NCBI GenBank assembly: GCA_030549775.1
Contig: CM060173.1
Span: 558,001-622,000 of the forward strand
Length of the DNA: 64,000 nucleotides
From: Tamarix chinensis
Taxonomy: Eukaryota; Streptophyta; Magnoliopsida; Caryophyllales; Tamaricaceae
Direction: 5' to 3'
The position numbers and the translations under genes were made by a program. Shown in pieces: positions 22,206 to 33,524 of this stretch. The notes beneath the pieces are model-generated. The model worked only from the letters and a program-made list of their open reading frames with translations, was not told the DNA's origin and searched no databases. Numbering within the stretch: the stretch's first letter is position 1; every line of letters begins with the position of its first letter.

Positions 22206-23491
22206 ATGGCCCCCAAGAAGCGATCAAAATCCACCCATGAGGAAGGTGAGTACTCCTGACCGCAGCCATGCCAATCAAAAAGGTGAGGTAAGGCTGTAAA
22301 TACACCACCATCGAATCCTTACGGGATTACCTTTGCCAACCCTGATGACAAGGATGTCTATGAGGGATTAGTGAATCAGAACATTACCCTGGCTCGATTC
22401 ATCGATGGAGATTGTCTCGAGGCACTAGGGCTAAAGGAGGATGTTGTGTATTTGCTCTCTTGTAATGGTCTTTACCATTTTTTTTTCATCACATATCCTA
22501 CGAGTAAGAGGCTCACACTTGAGTTCCTTAGTTCCTTTGTTTTTTATCGTTCTGACGAGTCCCTCATGTTTAAGCTATTTGATAAACTCATTGAATGTCT
22601 TTGTCTAGGTTTTCATCATTGCTTCACCTACCCTCTTATGGTCGGTGACTTTCTGAGGGTTCTGAAATGTTAGGATCCTTAAGATTTTTGGTGAGAAATT
22701 GCCTTACCTAAGAAAGGATGTCACCCTAAGCCGTATAGTGGACATCACTCGAAGGCCACTCTAATTTACAATACGCTCTTACGTTATGTCCAACAGCTTA
22801 TGGCCGGTTCAATTTTTGGCTGAGGGGAGAGCCATGGAAATGTACGTAAATTGGAGCTATTTACTCTGTATTGTATGCTCTGGGATAATATCTTCGATGC
22901 AGGGTATTATCTTGCTGATCATCTTGGTACGGTGAACGCCAATCTCACCAATGATATTGCCGTAGGGGGTATCATCACGTACATTGCCACTAGGCTCAAT
23001 TATAGCCTAGGTGAAATCCACCAGGACTTCCCGCCAACCTACCTCAGACTGACAACCTGCACAAATATAAAGTCAATTCTGCAGGATAGGCGTCAATATA
23101 GATTGTATTATAACCAGGAAGTGTGGTACCCGCTTCTCAACCCAGTCTTCACCACTCTCATGGGGAATGGGCGCACCAACTGATTACCCTCTCCTCATAC
23201 GCCACGCCCAGGTTGGGCTATGCCACCTCCCTCGGATGAAAACTTAACATGCCGGAAGAAGGCCTTCATTTACCATTGCTTACTCTTCCAGCGCCTCCTT
23301 CATTTGGTGCCGATTCAGGCACTTCTTGGGACGCCCGCTTCCAACACATCGATGACTGATTCAATATGTTGGACGCCCAAGTTGCTAGTCTCCGGGAGGT
23401 TGTTGCTCCTATAGACCAAATGAACTCCATGATACATCAAATGTATCAATGGCATTTGGAGCACAGATACCCACCTCCACCACCGCCCTAG
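22206..23491 (+). pseudogene. Athila ORF downstream of pol (env-position / 'plant transposon protein' type)
   Basis: It starts MAPKKRSKSTHEEGEYS, typical of the third ORF of Athila-like elements, then stops. Open pieces follow: 22371-22673 (NQNITLARFIDGDCLEALGL, then LEFLSSFVFYRSDES) and, in another frame, 22851-23183 (ELFTLYCMLWDNIFDAGYYL, then VGGIITYIATRLNYS). This resembles the family annotated as putative plant transposon protein in the env position; I do not see a convincing signal peptide or membrane segment. Stops and frameshifts make it a pseudogene. Confidence 0.7.
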
Positions 23492-23519
23492 TAATTGAGT
23501 TTTTCCTCTCCTCGTTCCT

Positions 23520-23563
23520 CACTTCCACATTGCAGACAATGTGGTATTCAAGAATGGGGGAGT
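23520..23563 (+). other. Conserved polypurine-like tract after the third ORF
   Basis: ACATTGCAGACAATGTGG then TTCAAGAATGGGGGAG. Athila-type elements often have GAGGACAATG...AAGTGTGGGGGAG at this place. It is a second GGGGGAG tract about 1.3 kb before the one adjoining the 3' LTR (24871-24884). Confidence 0.6.
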
Positions 23564-24870
23564 CGTTTTTCTTTCTTAGTTGTTGCCTGTTTTCTGTTGT
23601 TTTTTTTTCCTTTTCTATTCTGTTTTCCATTCTATTTTTAGTTGCTTGTGTTGTTGTCTTGTGAAATGAATGACTATGATGACCAATGGTAGAACCTTCT
23701 ACATAAACTGGTCATGCACTAGTAAGACTCATGAATTGTGAGTTATTACAACTTTTTTTTTTTGAAAATTGCTTATAGCATAGACACCCCCCAAGTGATA
23801 GACTCTCAAACCACTTATTATTATAACACTCTAATAGTTTATTTTTGTAGACTTACCTATCCCGTCTAAGATTTAGGAGATAAGGTTCGTAGCAAGGAAC
23901 CAGTGAGACTTTAAGCCGTAGAGACTGTCCACCCTTATGTAGTCTTACTTTTTCTAATTGTGTGTTCTCTCCTCTAATATAAGAAACTAGAACTTGAAGA
24001 CACTCTCTTCAAAACTGCATATGACTTATGCATACATTAGTGTGATAGAGGCATGTATCTTCTTTATTAGCTACTTTAGCCATAAGCCACCAAATAACAT
24101 TTGTTTTCCTTTTGTTCAACCCCTTTTAGCCTAGGCCTTTCCCTTCGTTTACCTACATATTAGTTTTTTTTTTCCAAGAAACTAATCTACCTTGGTCTGA
24201 AAACTAGGGAGCGGTAGCTAATGGATATATTATGGTAGACAAGGTAAAAAGATAAGCATAGGGGTAAATTCTTATTTTCTTTATCTTTAAAAAAAGAAGG
24301 GGAGCCTTGATGTGTATATAGGTGTGATTAGAAAGTTTCCAATTCTTATTTGGATTTGTGGTTACAGCTCCTTTAGTTTTAGGCCCATAGCTACATTCCT
24401 AAATTTTCCCTACCTTTTCACCCTGGCCCCATTACAACCCTATAAAGACCTCTTGATTTTTGTAATGCATAATGTTTTTAAGCGGTGAAGAAGAGTTGTT
24501 TCTACAAGCATATGGTCGATCATCATTAGATAGGAGAGTATTGAGTGACATTATTATCCCTGGAAACACACATGAGTGCATAGTATTTACACTTAACTAA
24601 AGAGAGTAAGTTTGCGGCCTTATTTGACCTATGTTTTGTCGGGCAGAATTTACATGACCATAAACCACCTTAGAGTGTCATAATAATTATGATTTGTGTG
24701 TCCACGCCAAATGGTTGTCTCACTTTATTTTCTGTACTACTATTTCCGCTTATAATATGGGTCGAATTAGACTTTGTATGCCATATTTATGTTGTTGGTC
24801 CTATCATCTGAGGCTTTGTTATCATTCCGCTTGTTATGTTTTTGTGTTTTCTTGGAGACAAGCAAAGTAT
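23564..24870 (+). other. Spacer between third ORF and 3' LTR
   Basis: AT-rich, no gene recognised. A T-rich run at 23565-23660 follows the purine tract. The rest is low in ORFs and looks like the normal non-coding spacer of an Athila-like element. Confidence 0.6.
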
Positions 24871-24884
24871 AAGCATGGGGGAGT
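24871..24884 (+). other. Polypurine tract of the Athila-like element
   Basis: AAGCATGGGGGAGT immediately precedes the 3' LTR (TGATTAAGTG). It primes plus-strand DNA synthesis in LTR retroelements and fixes the LTR border. Confidence 0.85.
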
Positions 24885-26385
24885 TGATTAAGTGAATTTT
24901 TCCCATATTTTTACCTCTATTTCCCTTAGCTTTGGGACTTCAAGTAATCTCCTTTATATATTTTGCTATGGTTTTGGCCTATTATTTGTACTACCGTTTT
25001 TTTTAGCCTTGTGTTGCAGGATTTCCCACAAAAACACCAAGACCGAGAAAGAATTGCTTATAATTGGAGCTAAGGACCTAGCAAGGAAAGCTTGGGAGGA
25101 GAGTGCATTGACCCAACATGCTTATGAAGGTGCATTGAAGCTATGAGAACTAAAAGATATGCCAAGATATCCCTAAGAAGACTCAAAAGGGGAGTACACG
25201 ATCGGTCGCACGCCCAGATGCATAGCTGTGCAGCACTCCCATGCGTTTATAGAAGAAAACAGAATCGCATGGCCAGCCCATGCCAGACCTGCACGGCTGT
25301 GCAAAATTCTGAGCTGAAAAGTCAAGGCCAAAAATATTGCACGGTGGTGCAATATCGAAATTTCCAAATTGCCGAGAACTGAGAAACTGCACGGCCGTGC
25401 AGCAGTGGTCCTCCCCATAATCTATGTGTGTGACATAGCCAGTGTGATGGGGGATTTCATGGCACGCCTCGGGGACTTCTTGAGGAAAGACAAAGGAAAT
25501 TTTAGGGAATTCAAAGACCCCTCATTACCGAGCATAGCTTCTTGTAACAACATGTTTCTTTAGTTTTAATTTTTCGGAAGATTTAATAGTGCAATTTGTG
25601 ACGATTAGTTCGAATCAACATTGCACTCTTCTAGATTATGGTTATTTCAATCTAATTCTTCCTTCCTTTATCTATTGCATTGTTATTATGCTCATCATGC
25701 TGTTTATTTCATTCATTTTATTTGCAAGTATAAGTGAATAGTCTCTTTTCTAGGATTGGACTTAGGTACCGTTTTAGTAATCAATATGATGAAATAAAGT
25801 ATTATGTTGTATAATTGATTCATTGATACTATCATATATGCTATATTTGATGATCGTAAAGTGGATTTGACAAAATCCGACCTCCATAGATGTAATAAAC
25901 AACTGAAAGGCTGAGATTATTATCGAAAATTAGCATATATATGGAAATTTAAGCAATCACGAAAGTAGATGTTTAATTCTTAGGGACTCTATAATTGGTA
26001 GCGCTTAATGGGTTTAATTTAGTTTGTGAGTCATGAAAGTAGTCAAAAAATTAGATTAAATACGTTCTTAGACCTTAAAAGAGGCTAACGAATACGATTT
26101 GACCAATTGTCCACAATTAGTGAATTATTCTGCGGCATAAGTATTGTTTCATTATTGATTATTAATCTGGAGACTGAAGTTCGATCCTAGGTTTTATTCC
26201 TATTGTTTAATATCTCCAAGTTAGAACGCTTTTCATAATTATTATTTTCATCTGAACGCATACCTCCACTTTTTGTAGATTTAAATAGTTAAAATAGTAA
26301 ATAAATGTAATCAATTACGAAGTCTCTGTGGATACGACCTTGAAATGCTATAACGAATCTGTGTGCTTGCGAAAATAGAACAACA
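24885..26385 (+). repeat. 3' LTR of the Athila-like element
   Basis: 1501 bp from TGATTAAGTGAATTTT to AATAGAACAACA, aligned throughout with 3939-5416. By eye the two differ at several percent of positions, and this copy has an 18-base insertion near 25935 (TAGCATATATATGG). GCACGG(C/T)CGTGC dyads lie at 25265-25405. Confidence 0.9.
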
Positions 26386-26390
26386 TAATA

Positions 26391-26469
26391 CCGTATATTT
26401 TTAATATTTTAGCTTCCAAAATTAACTCTTTAAAATAAACTTTTTAAGTGCTAAAATGAGGGTGATACA
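26391..26469. mobile_element. Terminal piece of the long LTR that hosts the Athila-like element
   Basis: TTTTAGCTTCC, AATTAACTCTTT, then GAGGGTGATACA at 26469. The same order of words ends the LTRs at 45061 (GGGGTGTTACA) and 55670 (GAGTTGTTACA). Joined to sequence before 3934 (CCAGACTTATCC...GGTGGTAACA) it restores the terminus of a reverse-oriented LTR, so Athila inserted about 100 bases from that LTR's end. Confidence 0.7.
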
Positions 26470-27949
26470 AAAATAATCCAACATAACACTTTGTGCAAGT
26501 GTATGTAGTTGAATTAAGTAAGAAAGTGATGAGTACAATATCATTCCCTTGAAGATCAATCAAGTGTTCACATACTAGGATCAAGAATAGTGTTAAGCAT
26601 AACTAAGTAAACTATACTACACAAAGTTCATAGAATAATTGTAAATAAACTTCTATTTAACAATTGGAAAGAAAATTAGAATACTAGCAACAAGAGGATA
26701 ACGGATGCAATTCAATGTGTATATGATTAGGATAGGAGTTGTAGGGAATGGGTGTCATAAACCACCAAATACATGAAATCTATGGTAAATCATAGCCCAC
26801 CAAGCTCAAAGGATTTCAACCCTCATAGATTCACTAGGCTTCACTATACATGAAAGATACTCTCAGGTTGTCATCGTCCTAGTATATGAGGAGTGGCAAT
26901 GTCACGTAGTGAATTTCCTAGGGTCAATGACATGGCCATATCACCTCTCGTTGCTGACCCTACCACCATTTCACCATTGTTAACAATTTTTAACTCCTTC
27001 AAGTGTCACAAGTTCAACCACGTTTCAAAGGTGACTAAGAGTCAACAATCATCAAATTTATATGCTCAACGTAATGAATCATCCATTAAACTCAAAATAA
27101 GGGCTACAACATTCACATAATTATAGAATTTGGATCATCTTTTTCCTCCTCACAAAATGAACTCATGCCATGCTGAAGTACAACATATTGAACCATTCGA
27201 TAAAAATAGCAAAAAGGAAGAAGGGAAGGGGTTCAAGGATCATGGTAAAAATACCTCTATCCAATCTTACTAACATCGTCTTTGTCTTCTTTACTCAGTT
27301 GAAAATTTTGGATTATTACTTCCTCTAATTTTACTTTTCTTTCTTTCTACACTCTGTTTTATTTTCTCTCTGTTGTCGTTGTTATCCCCCTTCACAAAAT
27401 GGTAGATGGGGATCTTTTTTAAATTGTAGGAAATACAAGAATGGATAGATTCCAATCGTTGCTCCACATGATTGTTATTCTTCTAATTGACCTAGTAAAT
27501 ATATTGCCAAAATAGTAGATTATGATGTTTTTTATGGTTAGCTAGATAATGACATTGTGTAATATGAATTCTTATGTTGCACTTAGTAATTATTGCAGGG
27601 TGTGATTTTTGACTTATGTTTATGACCTCGGCTTTTACAATTATGACAAACTATTACAAGACATCCTAAAAATGGTTGGGTAAGTTTTAATAAAATGCAA
27701 AATGGTAGGCAAAGTTGTGATAGCCTATTAGTTCATATGGTTATTGAACATGTTTGACCCATTAAAACATCATAGTCATGAAAATCTCATAGGGTGGACA
27801 AACCAAAGATGAGGCACACCCTTTAACCTATAATACTATAAAAAATTTGATGAGATTCACCCTCTCAATATTCTAAAATAGGCATGGCATGACTCATATT
27901 AGTGGATGAAACAAAGCTATATATCATGACGGAAGCAGTTAATATAGAT
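26470..27949. other. No gene recognised
   Basis: AT-rich. The start (GTGCAAGTGTATGTAG...GATGAGTACAATATCATTCCC) resembles LTR-type non-coding DNA of other plant retroelements but no terminus was found. A 75-codon frame at 26893-27120 has no recognised motif. Confidence 0.35.
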
Positions 27950-28149
27950 AATGGTGATAAAGAAGTTTTTGGGGCTGATTCAAATACCAAATCATCAAAC
28001 CTGCCTCATGAACACTCTACTAAAGTAAGTGGTAGTAAGGTGGGAGGTATTCCCTAGACCAAAATTTTCCCCTCTCTAACATATAAGAAATGTGAGGTAA
28101 ATGTTGATTGTATATAAAAAAAAATTAGTCTAAATAATTTTATGGTGGA

Positions 28150-28720
28150 TAATATATAGAAAACATGGGGTAGTGTGTACTAGGTCATTTTGTTGGTAAC
28201 TGCCTAATAATCATGTGGTTTGTGGTGTGAAAAGTTAATGTAAATCAACTAGTAAAATTATAGTGCACTTCTCCAACAGGATTTTGTTCAACTTTCCATT
28301 TAGAGAGTCAAAATGGAAGTCCTCCAAAATGGCCCTTATCATGTCTATGACAAAGTTATGATGGTGAGGGAAATCCCTAAATTATTTAAGCTAAAAATGT
28401 TAATTTGTGTGATATCCCAATGTAGGGTAAGTTGCTAGAACTATTAATTGAACTTTGGAACAACATACCCATTAGTGATATATGCTCATACATGAGGGAC
28501 CCTCTCCTTAAGAATGTGTTCAATAGTAAGAAACAAGTCTTGGAATATGATTGAGTTTTAGTAGAGGTGAATGTAAGTAAGGAGTTGCTTAGTGAGGCGG
28601 AGAGTCGGCTCAAACATCAATCTTTTATGTAAGAGGTTATTTATGAAAATCTCTGTAGTTATTGTTAAGAGTGCAACCGACTAGGATATGTCACTGACGT
28701 ATGCAAGAAAGGTTGAAAAT
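28150..28720 (+). pseudogene. LINE ORF1 remnant with DUF4283-like domain and zinc knuckle
   Basis: Readable pieces in shifting frames include GYFVGNCL, VLQNGPYHVYDKVMMVREIP, ELWNN-like sequence, and ECNRLGYVTDVCKKG (zinc knuckle at 28654-28704). In the family this is an RNA-binding gag-like protein. In the knuckle the expected His is Tyr (TAT), consistent with a C-to-T change, and a stop sits between the Cys residues. Confidence 0.7.
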
Positions 28721-29149
28721 TTTGGAAATCTAAGCAATTGTCCCCTTTGCACATGATTTGGAAACCAAAAATGGTGAGAAAAGAGGTATAATAAGCAGCT
28801 TTGATGCAAGCTCCAACCAACCAATGGAGTATGTAAGAAGAACTGACCTAAGGCCTCGTAATATGGAAGTATATCCAATAAGGCAATACACAACCCAACC
28901 TTCAATGTAATTGGAATAATAAGATGAGATAACTCTAGCCACTACAAGAGAAGAACCAATACCAAAACCGAATACTGCCCAAGCTAAGCTAAAAGATCAA
29001 TCTATGGTTAATAGGAAAAGACCGGTGATAAAAATAAAGGAGGAGCCCCCTTTTCAATTGGCAGTGTTTAGAGCAACCCAAAAAAAAAGCTTGGAAAGAA
29101 AGCTAGGAGTGGGAAATTAGCTACTTCAATCAAGTTAAAGGGCCTACCC

Positions 29150-29720
29150 CCCCCCATGACTTTACTTATATGGAACGTAGGGGGATGTAAAGGGGGCATA
29201 AGTTGGCTAGGGATAAAAATTGTGAAATAATCAACTAGTTGGGAACCAATTTAGATGACAGTAAGTTGAGTAAAATGATAAATACTTATTTTAAGGGCCA
29301 GAAAGATGCCAAGAACTTTGACCATTGCTTAAATAATTGTATTGTGGTCATGTGGAACACTTATAAGATCCATGTGCAACCACTAAAAGTTTACCAACAA
29401 ATGATGAAATGTTGGTTTCAACCAAAAACCACCAATCACTTTATGTTAAGTGTATGATATGACTTCTATTCAGTTACAAACTAAAGGTCTATAGTAGAAT
29501 TTGAAGGAATTTGTTGTACTATATCCCCACCCTTGGATTGTTGTTGGGGGCTTCAATAATATGCTTGATAAAGGAGATGGGTAGAGTACCGTGGAGGTGT
29601 TTGAATATGAGATAACATATTTTAGCGAGTGTTACACTATAGCTAGCCTTTGGGATGTCCCATTTTTAAGGTGGTTCTTTACTTTGCTAAATCTAGAATG
29701 AAGAGTAAAATAGATTAGGT
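29150..29720 (+). pseudogene. LINE endonuclease remnant
   Basis: PMTLLIWNVGG at the start matches the (L)SWNVRGL opening of the LINE AP-type endonuclease. NNCIVVMWNTYKIHVQPL follows, then HPWIVVGGFNNMLDKGDG, where the catalytic GDFN reads GGFN. The open piece 29239-29457 covers the middle. Mutated catalytic site and stops indicate a dead copy. Confidence 0.75.
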
Positions 29721-30399
29721 GTTGATGAATGCGGTAGCAAGGATCTTCATTCAAATCTATTGGCAACTTTTCTTCCACCTATCCATCATTTTGATCACTT
29801 ACCTACACTTATTCGGTTGGTTAAAGAGAAGTGTAGAATCACGCCCTTTCAATTCTTCAATATTTGGGTGGATAACTCATCTTATGCTAGTACTATTTAT
29901 GACGATTGAGTTTTTAGGATTTGGGGAACACTGCAATATAAATTATATAAGAAGTTGGTTCACCTCATGAAGCATTTGAAAGCCTTGAACAAACTCCACT
30001 TTGCACACATTCTTATCAGGATTGAGGAGGCTAAGTAAAGCTCAAGAAAGCCCAAGAGACAGCAATGAAAATGGGAGGAGGCAATAATGATGGCTTAGAG
30101 GATATAAGAAAACAATCCTCACATCTTAACAAAGTGTCCATGTAGCTTTTATCCCATAAAGCAAAGAACCAATTCCACACCCTTGCTATTAAATGTATAA
30201 ATTTTTTCGAACCTTAGTAAAGGTTAATCAGAAAAGGAACTTTATTTTCAAAGTAAAAAAGTAGGATCAATCGTATACAAATGAGAAATATATAGAAGAG
30301 GAGATCTTTGACTATTACAAAGGCTTACCAAGGATTTTCAAAAAGTTCAAGAATGTTGATGGGCTAATCTTCAAACAAGGGAGAAGAGTGCACAACACA

Positions 30400-31230
30400 G
30401 ATATTCAGAACTTGTTTGCACCCCTTACACATGAGGAGGTAAAAGAGGCTTTGTGGTCTAGTAGGGATGCAAAAGCTCCAGGGCCCAGGGCTATACAAGT
30501 TTTAAGCTAGACTCTTCACGGCTTCATGGACTATTATCTCTAGAGATGTGGTTGTTGTTTTACAAGAGTTCTTCTTGTCAAACTAAATTCTTAAACAGTT
30601 GAACCACACCACCATTACCCTTATATCAAAAAAAAATATGCAACTAAGGTAACAAAATTCAAACCCATTTTATGTTTCAATTTTATCTTCAAACTCATCA
30701 CTAAAATCATCACAAAAGTAATTAGTGGCTGCCGATATAACATAATTAGTTATACCTATAGGGATTTTGTTTAAGGAAGGTTAGTGGATGAAAATATTTT
30801 CTAACATAAGAACTCATGAGAGAGAAACACATGAAAAAAATATCCCCTAAATGCATGATGAAAGTTGGTTTAAAGATTGCCTATGACATTGTTAACTAGC
30901 AATTTCTTGAATCTCTTATGGCGAGGTTAGGGTTTCCTAGCCAGTTTGTAAAATGTAATATATCTTGTGTCATCACTAATTTTTTCTCTTTGGACATAAA
31001 CAAGAAGATTAGTGGGTTTTTCAAAGGTGCGGAGAGTCTTAGATAGAGTGTCGCCTCACTTGTTTATGTAGTGTTTGGAATTTGTGAGCAAATTATTGAA
31101 GAATGACGCACTTGGTTTACAATTTGCATATCACCCTAAATGCAAGGGGATAGGGAATAACACACCTAGCTTTTGGTGATGATTTAATGTTGTTTTGAAA
31201 GGGAAATGCAGTATTAGTAATAGTGTTTAT
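30400..31230 (+). pseudogene. LINE reverse transcriptase remnant
   Basis: Pieces in order: LFAPLTHEEVKEALWSS then DAKAPGPRA, LKQLNHTTITLISKK, SNPFYVSILSS, GRLVDENIF, LESLMARLGFPSQFVK, and LAFGDDLMLF in place of the usual FADD box near 31165-31200. This is the normal order of plant LINE RT motifs. Many stops and small indels. Confidence 0.8.
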
Positions 31231-31254
31231 AAAGACATTGCAAGAATCTCATTA

Positions 31255-31479
31255 TTACTCTAGGTTCCATACCATGACGAGTTTGGTCATAACCTTTGAG
31301 TTGTGAACCAACCAAGACACGCCATGTAATCCCCAGGTCACGCATATTAAAAAAAAGCCATTATTTTTGGAGAACCAAATGGTTTCCCCAACTTTCCATA
31401 AAGAATGAGCCATGCAATGCATTAGATTATGCCTTTTAATTTGATGGTCGTCATCCCTCAAGAGTAGGGTATTGCACAC
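31255..31479 (-). pseudogene. Probable LINE C-terminal fragment in inverted orientation
   Basis: Minus-strand frame with GVSWLVHNSKVMTKLVMVWN, similar to the W-L-x-x-x-x-R-L-x-T-K-D-R-x-x-x-W signature of the zf-RVT region of plant LINEs. It starts exactly where the plus-strand RT remnant breaks off. Inference: a local inversion or a second LINE scrap. Confidence 0.4.
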
Positions 31480-32068
31480 TTAAACCTAAAACCATTTATG
31501 TAAACGGTATTTTATGAGGACTTGGTAAGGGCAAGCATGGAGAAAATAGAAGATCAAAAGTGGATGCAAAAAAATAAAACATATTCCAATTAACAAATCA
31601 AGATGGCTTACAACCACCCAAATGATGAGCAAACATAGAGTTAAAAACCAAGACAATTTATCAACTATTAATCAAATCTTTTATTTGAAAATTTAAAGAA
31701 TGATTTACAATGAGGAGTCCTTAGCACAAATCCACCTAAGTCACCACATGTTACAAATTTTCAACCTAGGAGACTGGGTTTAAGAGCATTAAGTGAGGCT
31801 TACCTATACAAAAGGCATGCGATAAACTAGAGCATGTAGAAAAAAATTATAATCCCATGCCCAGTTTAGTGAGGTGTGGAGTTAAGGAGTTGTCAACTAC
31901 TCACCATGTAGACCACACACTATCTCCCCCTCCCCAATCAAGGGAATAGGAGGAGGGAATCATATGATAGGGGTTAGGGAAGCCAGACACATCTCTTTTA
32001 ACCCCTTCCCCGTCTAGGACCTTACACTACTACTCAACGACCTCTAGGATTGGAGAAGGAAGAATCAT
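31480..32068. other. No gene recognised
   Basis: AT-rich, no domain, no tandem structure. A C-rich patch at 31920-32010 (TATCTCCCCCTCCCC) has no clear meaning. Confidence 0.4.
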
Positions 32069-32545
32069 CTAGGACATCCCCACACTATTGGTTCCACAAG
32101 GAGAGGTGGATGACACTAGGACTAATGCGACCGAATATGACAACCCCTCATCGTCTTGCCCTCCATCACCACTAAATGCCTCCACATCCCTAATTAGTGA
32201 TTGAACAATGAGAGGATTGTGCACAACAAGCACCCTGAATAGATGAGCACATTCTAATTCCAACAAAGAGACCCACTTTGCCACCTTTGGAGGCCTAAGA
32301 AGTGCTTCCTCCTCTAGATCTATGATCCATCTACGAGCACTGACCATTTCTAAGTCTCCCTTTCCCAAGATGTCCATAAGCAGATCAAGCTCCTCCTTGA
32401 ACCCAAAAGGCTTGGTCTCCTTATCCTTTAGCTCGCAAGGGAGGTGCTCTACTTCAGTAGCCAAAATAATGTTGGAACAAAGAGTCGACAAAGCAAAAAT
32501 TACAAGTGAATGACTAAGTATCTGTATTGTTACAACAAAGATCAA
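32069..32545 (-). CDS. Unrecognised 158-codon open frame
   Basis: This frame has a hydrophobic N-terminus (IQILSHSLVIFALSTLCSNI), an acidic Leu-rich helical middle (KEELDLLMDILGKGDLEM, DLEEEALLRPPKVAKWVSLL) and a Gly/Asp-rich then Ser/Val-rich tail. I recognise no family. Codon use is less AT-skewed than its surroundings, which hints at real coding past. Just upstream on the same strand, 32568-32827 is open (AFGFWVGNPFVTEFRQRG, then NANGNWECVAPKIASILD). The two could be exons of one decayed gene or element protein, since GTAAAT follows the upstream piece at 32574. Confidence 0.25.
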   Translation of the reverse strand: MIFVVTIQILSHSLVIFALSTLCSNIILATEVEHLPCELKDKETKPFGFKEELDLLMDILGKGDLEMVSARRWIIDLEEEALLRPPKVAKWVSLLELECAHLFRVLVVHNPLIVQSLIRDVEAFSGDGGQDDEGLSYSVALVLVSSTSPCGTNSVGMS

Positions 32546-32567
32546 AAAATAAGAATGTACGCTAGGT

Positions 32568-32827
32568 ATTTACCTTTGCAAATATAAGCACGAAATAGTC
32601 ACCCACATGAATAATGTTGATATACTCCAACAAAAATCTAGAATGCTCGCAATCTTGGGAGCAACACATTCCCAATTACCATTAGCATTAGAGGTGTTTG
32701 CTAAATTTTCTCCACTAGCATTCCTAGCAACTACCACCCGATTGGGGGTTGAGGGAACTCCCCTTTGTCGAAACTCAGTGACAAAGGGGTTGCCAACCCA
32801 AAATCCAAAAGCATTCTCTTCTCGGTG
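32568..32827 (-). CDS. Unrecognised open stretch upstream of 32545, possible exon
   Basis: About 86 codons open on the minus strand between stops, without a convincing ATG. It holds FGFWVGNPFVTEF and WECVAPKIASILDFCW. A GTAAATACC donor-like sequence follows near its end. Function unknown; may be a transposon-related protein relic. Confidence 0.18.
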
Positions 32828-33524
32828 ATTCTAGAAGATTAAGGAGGATCCATACTTACGAAAGCATGGTTTTCTAGTCTTATGCATGATGATCAAGTTA
32901 GCAATGTTATTTTGTACACCACGACACCCCTCCTTTTATAAGCCTAAGGGTCTCTTTGGGAGGGAAATGAAATGATGGATAATGATAAGTACACTATATC
33001 TATCTGGCACACTAACCACAAGCCACTACACCCCCTAAGATGATATTAATAATTATGATTGTATGCACAAGTTACTATAATAAATCTTCCTCTAAAAGAT
33101 CTGAATGTCCTCAAAATCATCAATATGACCACTTGAATAACTCTTCTTATTCAAAATGTTGTGCTACCCCCATACATGTGTTGATCTAAGTACCTTATTT
33201 TAAAATTGTGCATTGATGCAAGCACTCCATTTTCAAATTTTCCACAACACAAAGTAACCAACCTTATCTTCAATCGAGCCCTATCTTATACCCAAATGCC
33301 CTATAACCTTAATAAGTTAACGTAGCAAGAAGCTGCCACAAGTAGTCCAATTATAAAATTATCGTGCTCGATATCACTCCTGTCCAACACTATGTAGAAT
33401 GACCTCCCTCCAAAAATAAAGGAGTAAAGTGTCCATAACAAAAAAATGATAAATTTAACTCCCTCCTCCTAAAAAGCATAGCAGAGTAGAGTGCCCATTA
33501 TTACAAAACATCATTACACTCATT
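32828..33524. other. No gene recognised
   Basis: AT-rich, with short stop-bounded frames only. Sequence grades into the minisatellite at 33525. Confidence 0.4.

Larger units (their letters stand above)
3939..26385 (+). mobile_element. Athila-like Ty3/gypsy retrotransposon, nested and inactive
   Basis: The order is LTR, primer-binding site, gag, protease, RT, RNase H, integrase, spacer, env-position ORF, polypurine tract, LTR, all on the plus strand. Both LTRs begin TGAT(A/T)AAGTGAATTT and end ACAACA. The flanking pentamers are TAACA (3934-3938) and TAATA (26386-26390), a duplication with one mismatch. Removing the nested solo LTR (3778 bp) and CACTA element (6415 bp) leaves about 12.25 kb, a normal size for Athila. 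gag and pol carry many stops and at least one frameshift, so the copy cannot move itself. The LTRs differ at several percent of positions by eye, and one has an 18-base insertion, so the insertion is not recent. Confidence 0.9.
27950..31254 (+). mobile_element. Decayed LINE (non-LTR retrotransposon), plus strand
   Basis: Three LINE parts occur in order. ORF1-like sequence with a DUF4283-type block and a worn zinc knuckle is followed by an endonuclease-like region (about 29150-29720) and a reverse-transcriptase-like region (about 30400-31230). Stops and frameshifts appear every few dozen codons. No poly(A) tail or target duplication was identified, and the 3' part appears replaced at about 31255 by a fragment in the other direction. 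L1-type plant LINE by motif order. Confidence 0.8.
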
